Below, piece after piece: positions 33,601-45,500 of a DNA stretch of 64,000 nt. Numbering within the stretch: position 1 is the stretch's first letter; each line of letters starts with the position of its first letter. The notes under the pieces were generated by a model, which was given only the letters and a program-made list of their open reading frames with translations, was not told where the DNA came from and did not search any database. The stretch is from Theristus sp. LFF4_11 (taxonomy: Eukaryota > Nematoda > Chromadorea > Monhysterida > Xyalidae). Where the stretch lies: positions 62,001 through 126,000 of the forward strand of contig JASANC010001169.1 in assembly GCA_030248135.1 (NCBI GenBank), read 5' to 3'. A program made the translations under genes and the position numbers.

Positions 33601-36184
33601 GATGAACGGTTCGCTGTCAACTTGTTTTATTCAGATGCAAATAAACTATTTTGTCCATCAGTACCACACCTTCGCTCTTTGCCGTTCCATTGTTTGAAGC
33701 GCAGCGAGCTTCTTGATTTAGCGTCGTCCGTAAACCAAAGCTCCTTGGACAATGGTGGACGCATGTACGGATACTCGGGCTCATCACCAACCACAAGCAC
33801 CTGCAAAGGACACGATGCACGTCCATTGTCATTCGTGACTTGAATACAGTCCCACTGTAAATCATAGGCAATCAGCTGATTGGTTGCTTTTCAAGCCGGT
33901 CCAGTCCAACACAACCAGCTCGATTCAGCCAGTCAGGAAGGCAGATTCAAATGCCAGACTGCACATATTGCATAGTGTTTCACCCATACTTCCACAGTTT
34001 TGAATGTAGTCACACTTCACAACATTCCAAAAAGCTTCATCTCAATTCAAGCTGGCAAACAGGCGAACTTTAAAAAAAGCTGTAAAAACTTCATATATTT
34101 GAAAACTAGTAGAGCATCAGTGAACCTTTGCTTCGGCATCACGGCCTCGAATGGCACGAAACGCGGCAAAGCTGGCCGTACCAGCACCGACGAGCAGATA
34201 GGGCACGTGCTCAGGCAGCTTCGATTTTGTTGCTGTTGCTGCTGACGTTTTCTTGGGTGTTGGTGTTGATGCTGATGGTGACGGCTTTGGCGCGGGCGCT
34301 AAAAAGAAAATCCACGCAACTCTATTTGCCAGATGAAATTAATTTTCTGTGCCACGCCCACAACACCTACTGGTTTCTTTCTGCACATTCGAATCCATGT
34401 ACCCACGACCCGCCACAGCCAATTTGAAAATTCAATCTGTCATCATCACTCATCAACAACATCTATGCTCATTGACCAACACCGAAAGCTCTTCTCCCGA
34501 CGTGACACCTTGTTCTGGTTTGTTCTGTGGCTTATTGTGCGTGTCCTTTTTCGCTTTTGCCTCCTTCACTTTGCCCTCAACAATCGGCAACGCCGTCGCA
34601 GCAGACGTCTGTGCATCGTTCTCGGCTGCAGCAGCCGCATCCAGCGGTTTGCCGTCGATGTCGAGTCCCATCGCTGCCAAATCGGCCGCGCGTTTCTTCA
34701 TTCGATTCTTCGGCTTGTATGAGTCCGGCGGGCCGCCGGTGCGCAACATGAATATGTCCTCCTTCCAAATCTGAGTACAGTCGAACTCTATGAATTTCAG
34801 GAAATCAGCTGATTGGTTGGTGGTCAGTCACGTGATGAGTGCTTTCTGTGCACGCGTACTCCGCACCCACAGCAATGCCTATGTTGTAGTTGTTTTTTTG
34901 CCTGTCTGGTTCTGCGAATCAACGCACGCACAGATGGGAAGTGACGCTCACGTCCGACAGAAGTGCTCAAGTGAGCCCCGATCTCTGAGACACGACAGGA
35001 CATTGGTGCGTGACCGAATCAAACAGGAAACAGAGTCGCGACATGAATTTGAGCTGAATTTAACAAAAAACACGAAACAACTGCAGTGACACACGAGCAG
35101 TGCGGTGCCGGTGCACAGGAGGATCGAGGCCAGCAGCCACCGGTTGAATTTGCGCTGCAGTTCACTGTACACCGTGTGATAGGGCATGTGCGCGCCAGGC
35201 ACCGGCAAATCGTCCATCGTGAACTCGGGCGGCAGCTTGCCGTGCTGTTCGCTCACTGGCTCCGATGGCAATGCGTCTGCCAGTGTTGAACAAAACATGC
35301 CAATGGAATGAAGGAATAAGCTGGAGAAGCAGCTGGCAAAAGCTACGCAAAATGCCACGGCGTTGAACGTCGTCAAATTGAACAGATATGAACAAATGAC
35401 CGGAAGACTCTGATAATAATCTTGCTATCAGTTGCATGATTGAGATGAGGTCCCAAAAACAATCAAATGGGCGCAAAATGTTTGATGAAAATGTGACAAT
35501 ACGGTTTTCAAAAATGGACTTCAATTTTCGAAAACTTCTGCTGCCGCTGACAAAACAGGCACGTTTTTGCGTGAAAAAGAAACCACACACACACCTCACA
35601 ATTGTGCATGACATTCACTCACCGGCGGGAATCGGTTTTTTCGGAAACTGCGGTTCTTGATCTGCAAGCCACCGAACGCCAACATACCTTGTCAAACATC
35701 CTAGAACGACAAGCAAATCATGTGCGGCGATTTGTGTATTATCTGGCATTTTTGAAGCTGGCATGCTGATTGGCTGCATCGAGCAGAGCTGCTGCTAGCT
35801 TAGGTGGTTCAAATCAAATCGACTCGACCAATTAAAAGTAGCCAATCTTATCAGACTGTTTTACAGACCACAGCTAGACTGTATCGTTTCTCACAGTCAC
35901 ACCTATTATTATAACTGTGCTCAGCTTATCGATGGAAACAGATCGAGGCACCACCATTCAAAATGAAGTGAAAAAAAAGAAAAACGTAAAAAAACAAAAA
36001 GCAAGTGCCAACTTGATGTGCTCGGTTCGGCTAACAATTGGCCCCTGTCGGCCCTGTGAAACTGAATATTGAAAAACGTTCTGCTGCTGCCGCATGCATG
36101 GCTGCTGTAGCTGTTGTAGTGTCGCCTCGCCAATAACGACTGCGCCACAACCCCCTTTCGTCGAACCATGTGCATTGTTGCCAT
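30637..36184 (-). CDS. wah-1: Apoptosis-inducing factor, mitochondrial flavoprotein
   Basis: Sixteen exons: 36184-36013, 35661-35623, 35276-35095, 34770-34509, 34298-34126, 33800-33670, 33414-33239, 33115-~33039, 32848-32740, 32638-32531, 32441-32353, 32050-31913, 31771-31629, 31271-31124, 31024-30872 and 30735-30637; about 730 residues. AIFM1 is an FAD/NADH oxidoreductase tethered in the mitochondrial intermembrane space and released in cell death. Exon 1 is Arg-rich and suited to import. Exon 3 has a membrane helix ([16 protein letters not shown]). The first FAD loop is [20 protein letters not shown], then [14 protein letters not shown]; the NADH loop is [14 protein letters not shown]; then [29 protein letters not shown] and [14 protein letters not shown]. 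It ends [10 protein letters not shown]. The exon 8 donor is unresolved (no phase-matching GT). The intron at 31272-31628 holds repeat family D. Confidence 0.94.
31276..31412. repeat. Dispersed repeat, family D, copy 1
   Basis: Shares CCGGTTCCGGAACCCCTAAGG and CCGGCGGAAACGGGC...TGCCCCGAGC with 61455-61580. Its reverse complement matches 51420-51475 (CCGGAGTTTGGTACC). It sits in an AIF intron. Type unknown. Confidence 0.6.
34775..34885. mobile_element. Family A MITE, partial copy 3
   Basis: One arm is present: CAGTCGAACTC, AATCAGCTGATTGGTTGG, GTGCTTTCTGTGCA. The second arm is missing. In the AIF intron between 34770 and 35095. Confidence 0.7.
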
Positions 36185-36535
36185 TTCTTCCACGAAGTAC
36201 GGGAATAGAAATGGGAAACAAACAATTGAATAATCTGATCTGAATTCTGAAGATTCAAGTGCGCAGTGCGCTGTGCGAGTGCTGGCGAACAACAAAAATT
36301 GAAAAAAAATCATTTTATAAAACACGCTCTAGTTTTGGGGTTAGTTGATGGAGGATTGGAATTGGAGGAAGACAAGTAGTCCTCGTTCGTTGCGAAAATA
36401 AAAATTCCAAATTTTGGTTTTGCTGGCTGACAGGAAAGTTATGAGGATTTGTCCCTATCCTATCATCATTGAAAAAATAATGTTACAAAAACATTTGATT
36501 CAAAAACATTTTATTGTATAATAGCAAAAACTGTA
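36185..36535. other. AIF 5' flank
   Basis: Upstream of the predicted AIF start; likely promoter and 5' UTR. No distinct element recognised. Confidence 0.35.
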
Positions 36536-36539
36536 AAGG

Positions 36540-36680
36540 TGTTGATACACTAAACTAGGATAGCCTACGGTTTATATATATGTTAATACACTAAACTAGG
36601 ATAACCTACGGTTTATATATACACATGTTGATACAATAAAATAGGATAGTGTATTATTCATACAAAACGTTGATACACTA
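36540..36680. repeat. Tandem repeat, about 42-bp unit
   Basis: Three decaying units begin GTTGATACACTAAACTAGG, continue through GGATAGCCTACGG and end in a TATATATA stretch (starts near 36540, 36581 and 36626). A fourth start lies near 36670. Abuts the two family A MITEs. Confidence 0.8.
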
Positions 36681-36681
36681 A

Positions 36682-36982
36682 GTCGAACTCCAAATAATGG
36701 GGAATTGGCTGATTGGTTGGGGTTACGGTATCCATGCATGCTTTCTGTGCAAGCGTTGCCTTGGGGGCGGAGTTTGGTTTGCACAGAAAGCATGCATACC
36801 GTAATACCAACCAATCAGCTGATTCCGCATAATTTACAGTCGAACTCTAAATTATAGGGAATCAGCTGATTGGCTGGTGGTCACGTGACGTGATGCATGC
36901 TTTCTGTGCAGGCATTGCTGTGGAGCGTCGTCTGTCTGGTGACCACAAACCAATCTGATTCCCTATAATTTAGAGTTCGACT
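36682..36982. mobile_element. Two adjoining family A MITEs, copies 4 and 5
   Basis: Copy 4 (36682-36840) and copy 5 (36836-36982) lie head to tail and share the ACAGTCGAACTCTAA junction. Each has GCATGCTTTCTGTGCA; copy 4 has both inner arms intact. Copy 5 shows the best ends: CAGTCGAACTCTAAATTATAG and its inverse ending GAGTTCGACTG. CAG ends with TA nearby suit the pogo/Tigger group. Confidence 0.85.
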
Positions 36983-36997
36983 GTGGAGTTCGACTGT

Positions 36998-37072
36998 AAA
37001 ATGTTTTTGCTACACTAAAATATTTTTGCCTCCCTAAAATGTTTTTGCGGCACTAAAATGTTTTTTCTACAT
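36998..37072. repeat. Short tandem repeat, about 20-bp unit
   Basis: Four units of AAAATGTTTTTGC plus a variable ...ACT. Immediately downstream of the MITE pair. Confidence 0.75.
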
Positions 37073-37179
37073 TATTTTTTCAAAGATACACTGAATTGTG
37101 AATAGGATTATTAGGATAGCGCCCAAATGGCGACACATTGGGGACTGGGGTCACTCAACTCGGGTTCTAATTTTATACC

Positions 37180-38500
37180 GGATTTTTTAAATTAATTTTT
37201 TTATTAATTAAAAAAACGAATTTTTTATGGTTTGCCTACTTTATTAAAAAAGCGTGGAATATAAACGCGTTTTAAAACACGCTTTAGATAAAGATTTGCA
37301 GTTTGCTCGATTTGCAATTGTCGGCAGGCAAGCATTTTGGTTGAAAGAACTGAACAGATTTTTGACAGAAGAACCGATACAGAACTGAAACTGAACAAAA
37401 CAAACGTCGATCGGCTTCGCGTTAAACTGGCACTGGAAATGGAGAAAGGCTGGCAGTGGACGGATTGACGATGGCGACGGGGAATGGAACGGGCAGAGCA
37501 GAAAGATAGCTTTTTAGTTTCCATTTCGATTGAATTCAAAACAGCAGTTTTTTTCAATCCCTGTGTTGGGTGTGAGCAATTGTGTTGCTGGTTCTCAGTT
37601 TATTTTTGGTTGCTTTGTCTGATGACGAATTTAGCGCGACAACAAATTGGACTACGGTACATAATCAATGGTGTTCATCAAATCAACCGCACAAATGGAA
37701 AATCAAAACCGTGACTGTTCTGTCTGAGTTGGAGTTCACATGATTCAAGTTTCATTCTTCTATTTCGGAAGTTGTTTCGGTTGTCGTGTGGTGTCTGTTT
37801 GACAAGAACAAGCAAAAAACGTCTCGCACATTTCACCAAAACAAAGGCTGCACAAAACCGAAATCCGTTTTTTTCAACCCATCGATTTTTGCAAAAACGG
37901 AACGAAAAAGCGCTCGTGATCCAGGGGACTGCAAATGTGAATGTGTCATTGCTTTATTTTTGCGTTTGTCCCAACCAAGAAGAGTCAACGTGCGACAATC
38001 TGGTGAAGGTCTGTGTTTGTTTTGCCCGTTACGCAATTTTTGTTTTCTGTTTTGTGATTCTGAATTTTCAACTTCAAATACAAAGTTCTCGTGAAGTCCT
38101 GGTTTCAGAATTGTATTTTGGAGTTCATTGTTGTGTTACGGAATCGTTTGGAATGTTTGGCGCATGTCCTAATCGCTTGGGGGCGGAACGCGTGTGGACA
38201 GCTGGCCTGGCAGTGGACTGAGAATGAGTAATGACGGAACCGTGGCGACGGGGCTGGGAATGGAATGGGTTTCGGGTAGGGTTCAGTCAGAGAGGAAAGG
38301 AGAGACGAAGTGATTTACGAACAACTGTTTTTTTATTTATTTTTATTTTGATAGAATTTCAAACAAAATTGACGAAACACTCGAGACTCGACTCGGCGAA
38401 ATTGAAATTGATTTAAAATAATCAAACAAAAAACTCATTGATAGCTTCCGTTGTATTATATAAAAAGCGATTATATCATCAATCGAATGATGCCTTCTCT
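37180..38500. other. Gene-free interval
   Basis: AT-rich; no supported exon. Two blocks resemble each other loosely, at about 37380-37480 and 38160-38280 (GGCAGTGGAC...GACGGGG...GGAATGG), suggesting a decayed local repeat. Confidence 0.4.
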
Positions 38501-38508
38501 CATTTTTA

Positions 38509-38660
38509 GTCCCTGTCTGATCCTGATGTGGACGTCATCATGTATCAGATTCAGAAAACTCGCAGTTCGCAATTGCATCAATCGGACCAGTGTCATCATG
38601 ACGTCGTCTGTCATTCCCGACGCAGACGTTCCAGATTCCATGCCACCTCATGGGCACTGA
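38509..38660 (+). CDS. Weak exon candidate
   Basis: Follows a TTTTTAG acceptor and reads SLSDPDVDVIMYQIQKTR and onwards without a stop past 38660. No family was recognised and no joined partner exon was proven. Confidence 0.2.
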
Positions 38661-39159
38661 AAATACTGACGGATAGTGAACTTTTTTATGTTTTCGTTCC
38701 ATACTTTGTTGTATTGTCAAGCTGAATTGCAAAATTTTTCAGAATGACAGCGAAACACAACCATGGGGAGCTGGCAATCCGTTTCATGAACGACCGACGA
38801 CCATGCGATGGAATTTTTCCAGTTGTTTTTTATTCACCACAGTTCACACATTACATTCAATGGTTGTGTGTAAAGTCGCAAAACATTGGCTTCGGCTTGA
38901 AAATTCAATTGAGTTTGAAATAGCTGATTGAGCTGACAGTTCGAATTGATTGAGTTGTGGTCTCGCAAATCACGAACATTGAGCAATTGTGCGTGCATGT
39001 TTATTTCTTCAACTAACCTTTTGCGTTTTCAGACGCAACATTCCAGTTTGGCGTTAATGTTTGCAGTAAGATTGCACAGTTGTATCACATGCTTCAGTCT
39101 TTCAGATTACCAGGTCTGCCATGGAAGGTATTTTTGCCATTTTGCCCACTCCTAAAAAT

Positions 39160-39255
39160 GGTTTCCAAATAACCCCCCCCCCCAAAAAATAAAGCCCCCC
39201 CCAAAATAAACCCCCACCCCCAGAAGTCGCTGAAGAAATAAACCCCCAAGGGGGT
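39160..39255. repeat. C-rich low-complexity tract
   Basis: Runs of 8-12 C separated by AAAATAAA. The minus strand could form G-quadruplexes. Ends in an inverted AACCCCC/GGGGGTT pair at about 39242-39258. Confidence 0.75.
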
Positions 39256-39438
39256 TTATTAGAGGTAATACGGTAATTGCCGCCATTCCAGAGAAAGCGT
39301 TCTATCAAATTGGAATCAGCCTGTGTTCAACTGAGAAATAGTTTTTGGACACCTTCAATACTACAGGCTATATTGTTGGTACGACATCTTTCTAGCAGCA
39401 GAAATTAGCAGCAATATTGTATTTCTTTAATTTTCAGA

Positions 39439-39594
39439 TGTGGAATCCGTGGCGCTGAACGGCAAATCCGGCACAGTCACTGATCAGCTGGCTTTCCACT
39501 CGTGCAAACTGCAAGTATCGCAGGCACGACGGGTCTGGTCGTTGGCGACGGTGGTGCTGATGCGAGCGTGCACTGCTGTGCGCAATCGAGAGGT
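39439..39594 (+). CDS. Exon candidate of unknown gene
   Basis: Preceded by TTTTCAG and followed by GAG|GTTCGA, a donor form used elsewhere in this window. Between them the frame is open with host-like codon use (VESVALNGKSGTVTDQLAFH, then a Cys/Arg/Val-rich stretch). Partner exons were not identified. Downstream G+C-rich patches at 40110-40300 and 42417-42546 (the latter ending near an AATAAA) may belong to the same transcription unit. Confidence 0.35.
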
Positions 39595-41559
39595 TCGATG
39601 CATAGGGTTGGCACAAGAAAAAACCGGTTTCTTTTCCGTTTTTTAAAAACTGGTTTTTTACCTTAAAGTTTTTCAAAGTTCGTGATCAAAAATCACAATT
39701 CTTTGTTTGATTGATAAAATGTAAAATTATGTTTTTGAAAAAGTGGTGCAGTGAACTGGTGAAACATCATTTTGCAGAAGCTTTTGTGTCAAGGGTCAAG
39801 TGAAATACGATGAAGGACAAGGTGACTGCTAAACTGAGTGCAGATGCAGACTGATTGACGACGTTGTCGATTTGAAACGGTAACTGTCGAAATGTTATTT
39901 TTCAAACGCCATCCGCTACCGGTTTCACTTTGCAGTTCTGCAAATCTCGCACCCCCTAATCAAGGTCAACTATCCGGTCTCCTTGCAACCGTCCCCCCCC
40001 CCGCTACCCACACCTAAACGGTCACTGCCCAGTCGTTGTTTTTAATTTATTGAACGTGCTGCCCTGGAAACCAATAAAAGCGAAATTGATTTAATTTGAC
40101 TCTTTGCAGTGGGTCTCCTGCAGTAGTTCGGTACACTTGTGGCGTTGTCGGTGCTCGCGCACCATTCTGCCACCAATCCACAATCGTACCGCACTCCCGA
40201 CGACAGCGCCGCATTCGATCAACTGTGCGTGCACCTCGGTTGGCCACTACCTTGGTCTGCATGAAACCGACCGTCGTTGGTAGGGAATCAATTTCGGGCG
40301 CTATGGACGAGGCGGAAATGCGAAAAATCACCGGTGAGCATGGAAACGTGGACGAGCGAAGTAAAAGAGTTCAAGAGAGCATTCTGTTGGCCGGGTCGGA
40401 CGAGCAGGAGAGGAGCAGACGCTGTCCGTGACGGTGCATGACTACTTGATTCGCGAAGCATCCACGCGAGCCCTCGGTTTTCTTCTTCACCGGCCTGAAA
40501 TGGCAAACCCCAAATTCATATTTGGTGTAACATTTCATTTACCAAGACTGTTTTTTTTTCAATGCAGAAAATCAACTGTCTCTTGATTACTGCGCGAATT
40601 CTTGCTTCATAGGTTGCGGGATTTAGTACCGTTTGCGTACAAAACGACACTTTTTTGCAGTTTCGCCCACTAAGCGAAGACCACGGCGATACCGGATCGA
40701 AGCCGCAATACAGTGTCAATCCGACACAACTCATACACAAAAAAGACGTTTTGTCTGTTTGTGCGCTTTTCTGTTTGGAAACCACCATGACGCGCGTTCC
40801 GTCAATTGTACTGTTTTTCGATCACTTACTTGACTTGACAGTGAATAAAGCGGAAAGGAAACAGAAAAACAAAAGGCTTATTTGTGATGTATTTGCGCAC
40901 ATCATCAGAATTTTTATTTTTTCTGAAGGATAATCTGAAACGTTGTTTGAAAGACATCTAGATTGAGTTTTGTGCACTGTGAAAGCATAAGAGACAAATA
41001 AAAATTAGTTTTGCCTGCGATTTGACAACATCTACGTTTTTTTTAATTCAACTATCAATGGTCTAGGTAGTGATTTTAAAAACGAGAGTCCCGCTTCCGA
41101 TTATCAAAAGTCAGTCAATCCATTTCCATTCATTATTGTTCAACCTCCACCACTGCATAACACAGGAATCTGCAGCTAATTTCACAAAAACATCGATTAA
41201 CAATCACTGATCCTGTCCTGTTTCATCCACCTTCACAATGCCGCATTTTTTGTGCGCCCATTGCTCTCCCAGGTATTTGCAGTTGGCAGTCCCAGAAAGC
41301 GACTGCGATTTTTACCCGTTCGTTTGCGAGCGAGCGTTTTCCAAAAACCCGCAAAATTGGTCTTCAGCGTGTGGTTTGAATAGAGAATAAATACAAAATG
41401 GAGAGAAAAGTCTGCTTAGATTTGAAAAGCATTCAGCTTCACAATTCCACTTTTCGTTTCAGTAAAAAATACGTTTCAATTCAATTTCAGCACTCCTGAT
41501 TGTTTGGGACGTTTGGCATTTTTCCTAATCGCGCAAGATCGGAGCGTGTGTAATGACAA

Positions 41560-41645
41560 GGTGCGGAGCGTGTGCGCTGCGCTAGTGGACGATGAGCATG
41601 AGCATACTGAAACATGTGCGCGTGCGTTTTGAATAAAGAAGCATT
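41560..41645 (-). repeat. Fragment of the TTAGGA-associated repeat
   Basis: The reverse complement of this stretch contains the ATGCTCATGCTCAT, CCACTAGCGC and CACACGCTCCGCAC words found before the telomere-like arrays at about 12350 and 12780. Confidence 0.65.
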
Positions 41646-42597
41646 ACGATTTTTTATTCATTCATTCATTGTATTTTCTTCTTCTAAAAATGCGTTTGTT
41701 CAATTTAAGCAAGACCTTTTTCACTGACTGAAGGCCGAAGGGGACTTTAAAATTTTTTTTTGCCCAGAATTTTTGTGGGAGTGAGTATAAAAACTGGTAG
41801 GTAAAGTGGTAATATGTCAAAGACACCTTTGTTAAAGTTAAACCAGAACAGAAACTGTTTCAAACTTCAAAGCCCAAAAAAAGGAGATTTTCAGAGCACG
41901 TTGGCTTGGCAAATGCCAATCGCATTGAAGGAAAAAGTTGCGACTTTAAAAAGATTGGCATTTTTGTTTTTTTAATTTTTTTTTGCTACTGATTTTGAAG
42001 AACACATCAATTTGAAAAAGAACCAAATTCTTGTTTTTCTGAATTTGGTTTTTCTGAACAACAAAACGTTCTTTAAACAATACCTCTCTAAACAAATGAA
42101 TCGTTTGATCTTGGATCGATCGGAAATTCGTTTCTCTCTATTTTGTATTTTGTTTTTCTTTTTAGAAGCAACAATTGTTTTCCAAATGTGGATTTGCGGT
42201 AGTGTTAATTCATCAACAAATAGCCGATGCAGATGATACAACTTTGAAATTCGTCAGTTCATTAATAATACAAGACGGCACGATGGCGGAGTAAAATCAT
42301 TGTTTGAAATCCAGTGTCGGTTTTGGTCTTCTGCTCTTCGCAACACAGAACGAAACTGCGTGTTTTGGATCAGTAAAATTGTGCTCATTTTCGTTTTGTA
42401 AAGCAAATTTCGTGGTGACCCAAGCGCCGATCACCGACGACTGCACAGTGGTGTGCCGTTTGCACTCTCACCACCGGCTGCAACAGTCACCATCGAGCAG
42501 TGTATGTGGCGATCAAAACGATACGCCGCTTGCTGTTTTTCAATAAATCTCGCCGCCAACATCAAGAGCCTCCAAAACTGACAACAAGCAAACCAAG

Positions 42598-45500
42598 ATG
42601 GCCGCCAGTGGAGGTCTGCTTTTAATAACTTCTTTACTCAGAGTTGTGTTCGTGCTTTTCAATCAATCGCATTTCAGGCAAGAAGGGCAAGTTCAAGGGT
42701 AAGACGCTGGATGTGAACGAGTTTTTGGGCATGGACAATGGCGTGCCGGCCGGCGCCACTTGGGCGGAAATCATGGAGAGCGAAACGGGCAGCATGAACA
42801 CCACACAGGTATTGTGGAATTATTCAAACGTGTCCGGACTAAAATGGCGTCATTTTTTCAAAAACGCCCGTTTGCCAAAGTACAGGCACATGACGTCATT
42901 TCAGCGGGACACGTTGTAAAAAGTATCATTTTTTAGATTCTGAGACTGGATGCATGCGCAGACGTGGAAAGGAAACCAGTTTCAATCTTTATGTGGCAAT
43001 TCAAAACTGCCTAAGTGATTCGGCCCTATTTAGAGAACTCGGATCTCTTTGCCAATTTTGAATTCCCGCGTCATGCATGAAACTGTTTACCTATCTATGC
43101 GCGCATTGAGTCTCCTCGGGACCAGAATAAAAGATCATACACGACGGCCACCATGGTTAGAACGTGCTAATTGTTTCAAATTCAATGGTCAGCAGACCAT
43201 TTGGCACGACGGAACAACAGTTTTATTATTCGCTCGGTGCTTTGCCCTTTCCTCTGTCTGTGACCGTTGTCACTCACAGAACTTGGCGATCTTTTTTTGC
43301 TTTTCCAGAAGTTGGCAATTCAGGTGTGACTTGCAGCGGATGTGTTTGCTTGCAGCACAAGGCCGAGATCATGCAAGTGCGCAAGCAGCTGCCGTCGGCG
43401 CCGCGGCAGTCGCGTGGCCCCATCCAGATCGACATGAGCAGCGTGCCGGAGCGACCGCCGTTTGAGGCACATATCGGCAACATACCGTGGGACGCCGATG
43501 AAGACATGGTGCTGACGCACTTCGGCAAATGCGAGGTGCTCCACTCGTTTGTGTCTTGTGTTTTTTATGAATGGCAACGTTTTGCCGCAAGTGCCGGTTT
43601 TTCTATGGCAACAACAAATTTATAAAACTGAGTGTGTGCTTCTGAGTTGTGGACACATCTGTGAAAGAAACTTACAAACTCATTCAAATCAGATCGAGTG
43701 TGTAAAGATGGCGGGCAGCGAGGACGCTGGCAACACTCGCCATCAAGGCCGTGCCGTCATTCGATTTCTGACTCGTGACGGTTTGGTTGAGGCTCTTCAG
43801 ATGGATCAAACGGTATGTCATGATAATTGTGCTGATCTCAGTCGCGGTTGATTTTCTTCTTGCACTTTTCGGAGGGAGATTTGGTTGGTTTTTTTTGTCA
43901 ATTCGTGCCCGTGCATCGATGTGATGGAATGGAACACAGTGAATCTGCATGCCTAATAGTACGCATTGTCGCATATCTCTGTGATGTGTGTTTGCAATAT
44001 GGCAACAGATTCGTTGTTCCACCAGGCACACGGATGCGCTCATGGTGTCCAACAATCACCTAGCTTCGATTCTCCGATTTTCAAGTCCTCACCCTCTTCC
44101 GACACTTTTGTAATTCTCTATTTCCTTTTCGTCAATACACTTCAAGTAGCAAGAGAGTGGCGATTTAATGGACTGGGGCACAACGGAGATTACAGGGAAA
44201 AGATCACATCATATAGCAGAATCACACATAATTACAGCTAGATAATTACAATCGCCCATCATCAATTATACTGAAAAGTGTCTGCATTTTTTACTGCAGA
44301 AACTGTTGAATCGCGACCTCCGTGTCACCGTGCACTCGACACGCTCGCAGGGTGGCAGCTTTCAGCAGCGTGGGGACCGTCAGGGCGGCGGCGGCTTTGG
44401 ATCGAACAGAGGCGACACCGCGTTTGACACGAACCGCGGCACCCGCGCTGACTTTGGCGTCTCACGACCGCAGCCGCAACAACAACCGCACTACCAACAA
44501 CAACGACCGGCCGACGTTTATGACGGTGCGCTTTCATTGATTCAAACTACGTTTCAGACATGCTTCCAGTAATTCACCATTCACAAAGCATGTGAATGTC
44601 GTGTGCGGTGCATCGCTGAAAGCATGTTTGAGAAAGCTATTCGATGTGTGACAAACTGCAGTCGAACTCTAACTTATGTTGAATCAGCTGATTGGTTGGG
44701 ATTAGGGTATGCATGCTTTCTGTGCGGGCATTGCTGTGTGAGCGGAGTTTGGTTTCTACAGAAAGCATGCATACCCTAATGATGCCAACCAATCAGCGGA
44801 TTCCCTAAAATTTAGAGTTGGGCTGACTGTAAATCTGCTCTGTGGCTTGTTCAACGTAGCGTGATTTGCCGTCACATAAGCAGGGGGTAGACGTGACTAT
44901 CAACAGCAACAGCCGCGTGCCCCGCAGTACGGACACCAACCGCCAGCACAACACCAACAGCATTACCAACAAGGACAATACTACAATCAGGGTGGTGGTG
45001 GTGGTCATTGGCAACAACAACAAGCGGGCGGCGGCGGCCATTACAGGGATCAACAGCAATATTCACCACCACAACAACAGTATGGAATGCAGGTTAGTGT
45101 CGAGTGCAACCGCAAATCGGTATTTTTCATTTTTTTAGGTTCAAATGTTATTTTAAAAGTTTCATTTCAGAATCGACGCGGTGGTGACTATGGTCGTCCG
45201 GAGCAACAGCAGTACGGCAATTATGGCGACGGCGGTGGCTACCAGCAGAATTATTACGAAGGTGACATTCTGGTTTTTGTGGTACACCGCTGTTGGGGTG
45301 GCGCGTGGGCACGCCAACCCTCTTCTGCATTTGATGTTGGTTGGCCAGGCTGAAATGCAGAGATCCTTAAGGGCCGTTCATACCTGACGTATGCAGACGT
45401 ACGTCAGGTATGAACGGTAGTATGCAATAACACGGCACCTAAAGTGATGTGCCGTGCCGTATGCGCATACGTCAGGTATGAACGGGCCGTTAATGCAGTT

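Noticed and set aside
36540..37075. CRISPR-like array
   Set aside because: Units are adjoining decayed tandem repeats and hairpin MITEs without unique spacers, in a eukaryotic genome.
40047..40331. Cys/Arg-rich minus ORF at 40.1-40.3 kb
   Set aside because: No splice context or family similarity, and several frames are open because the patch is G+C-rich. Not reported as a gene.
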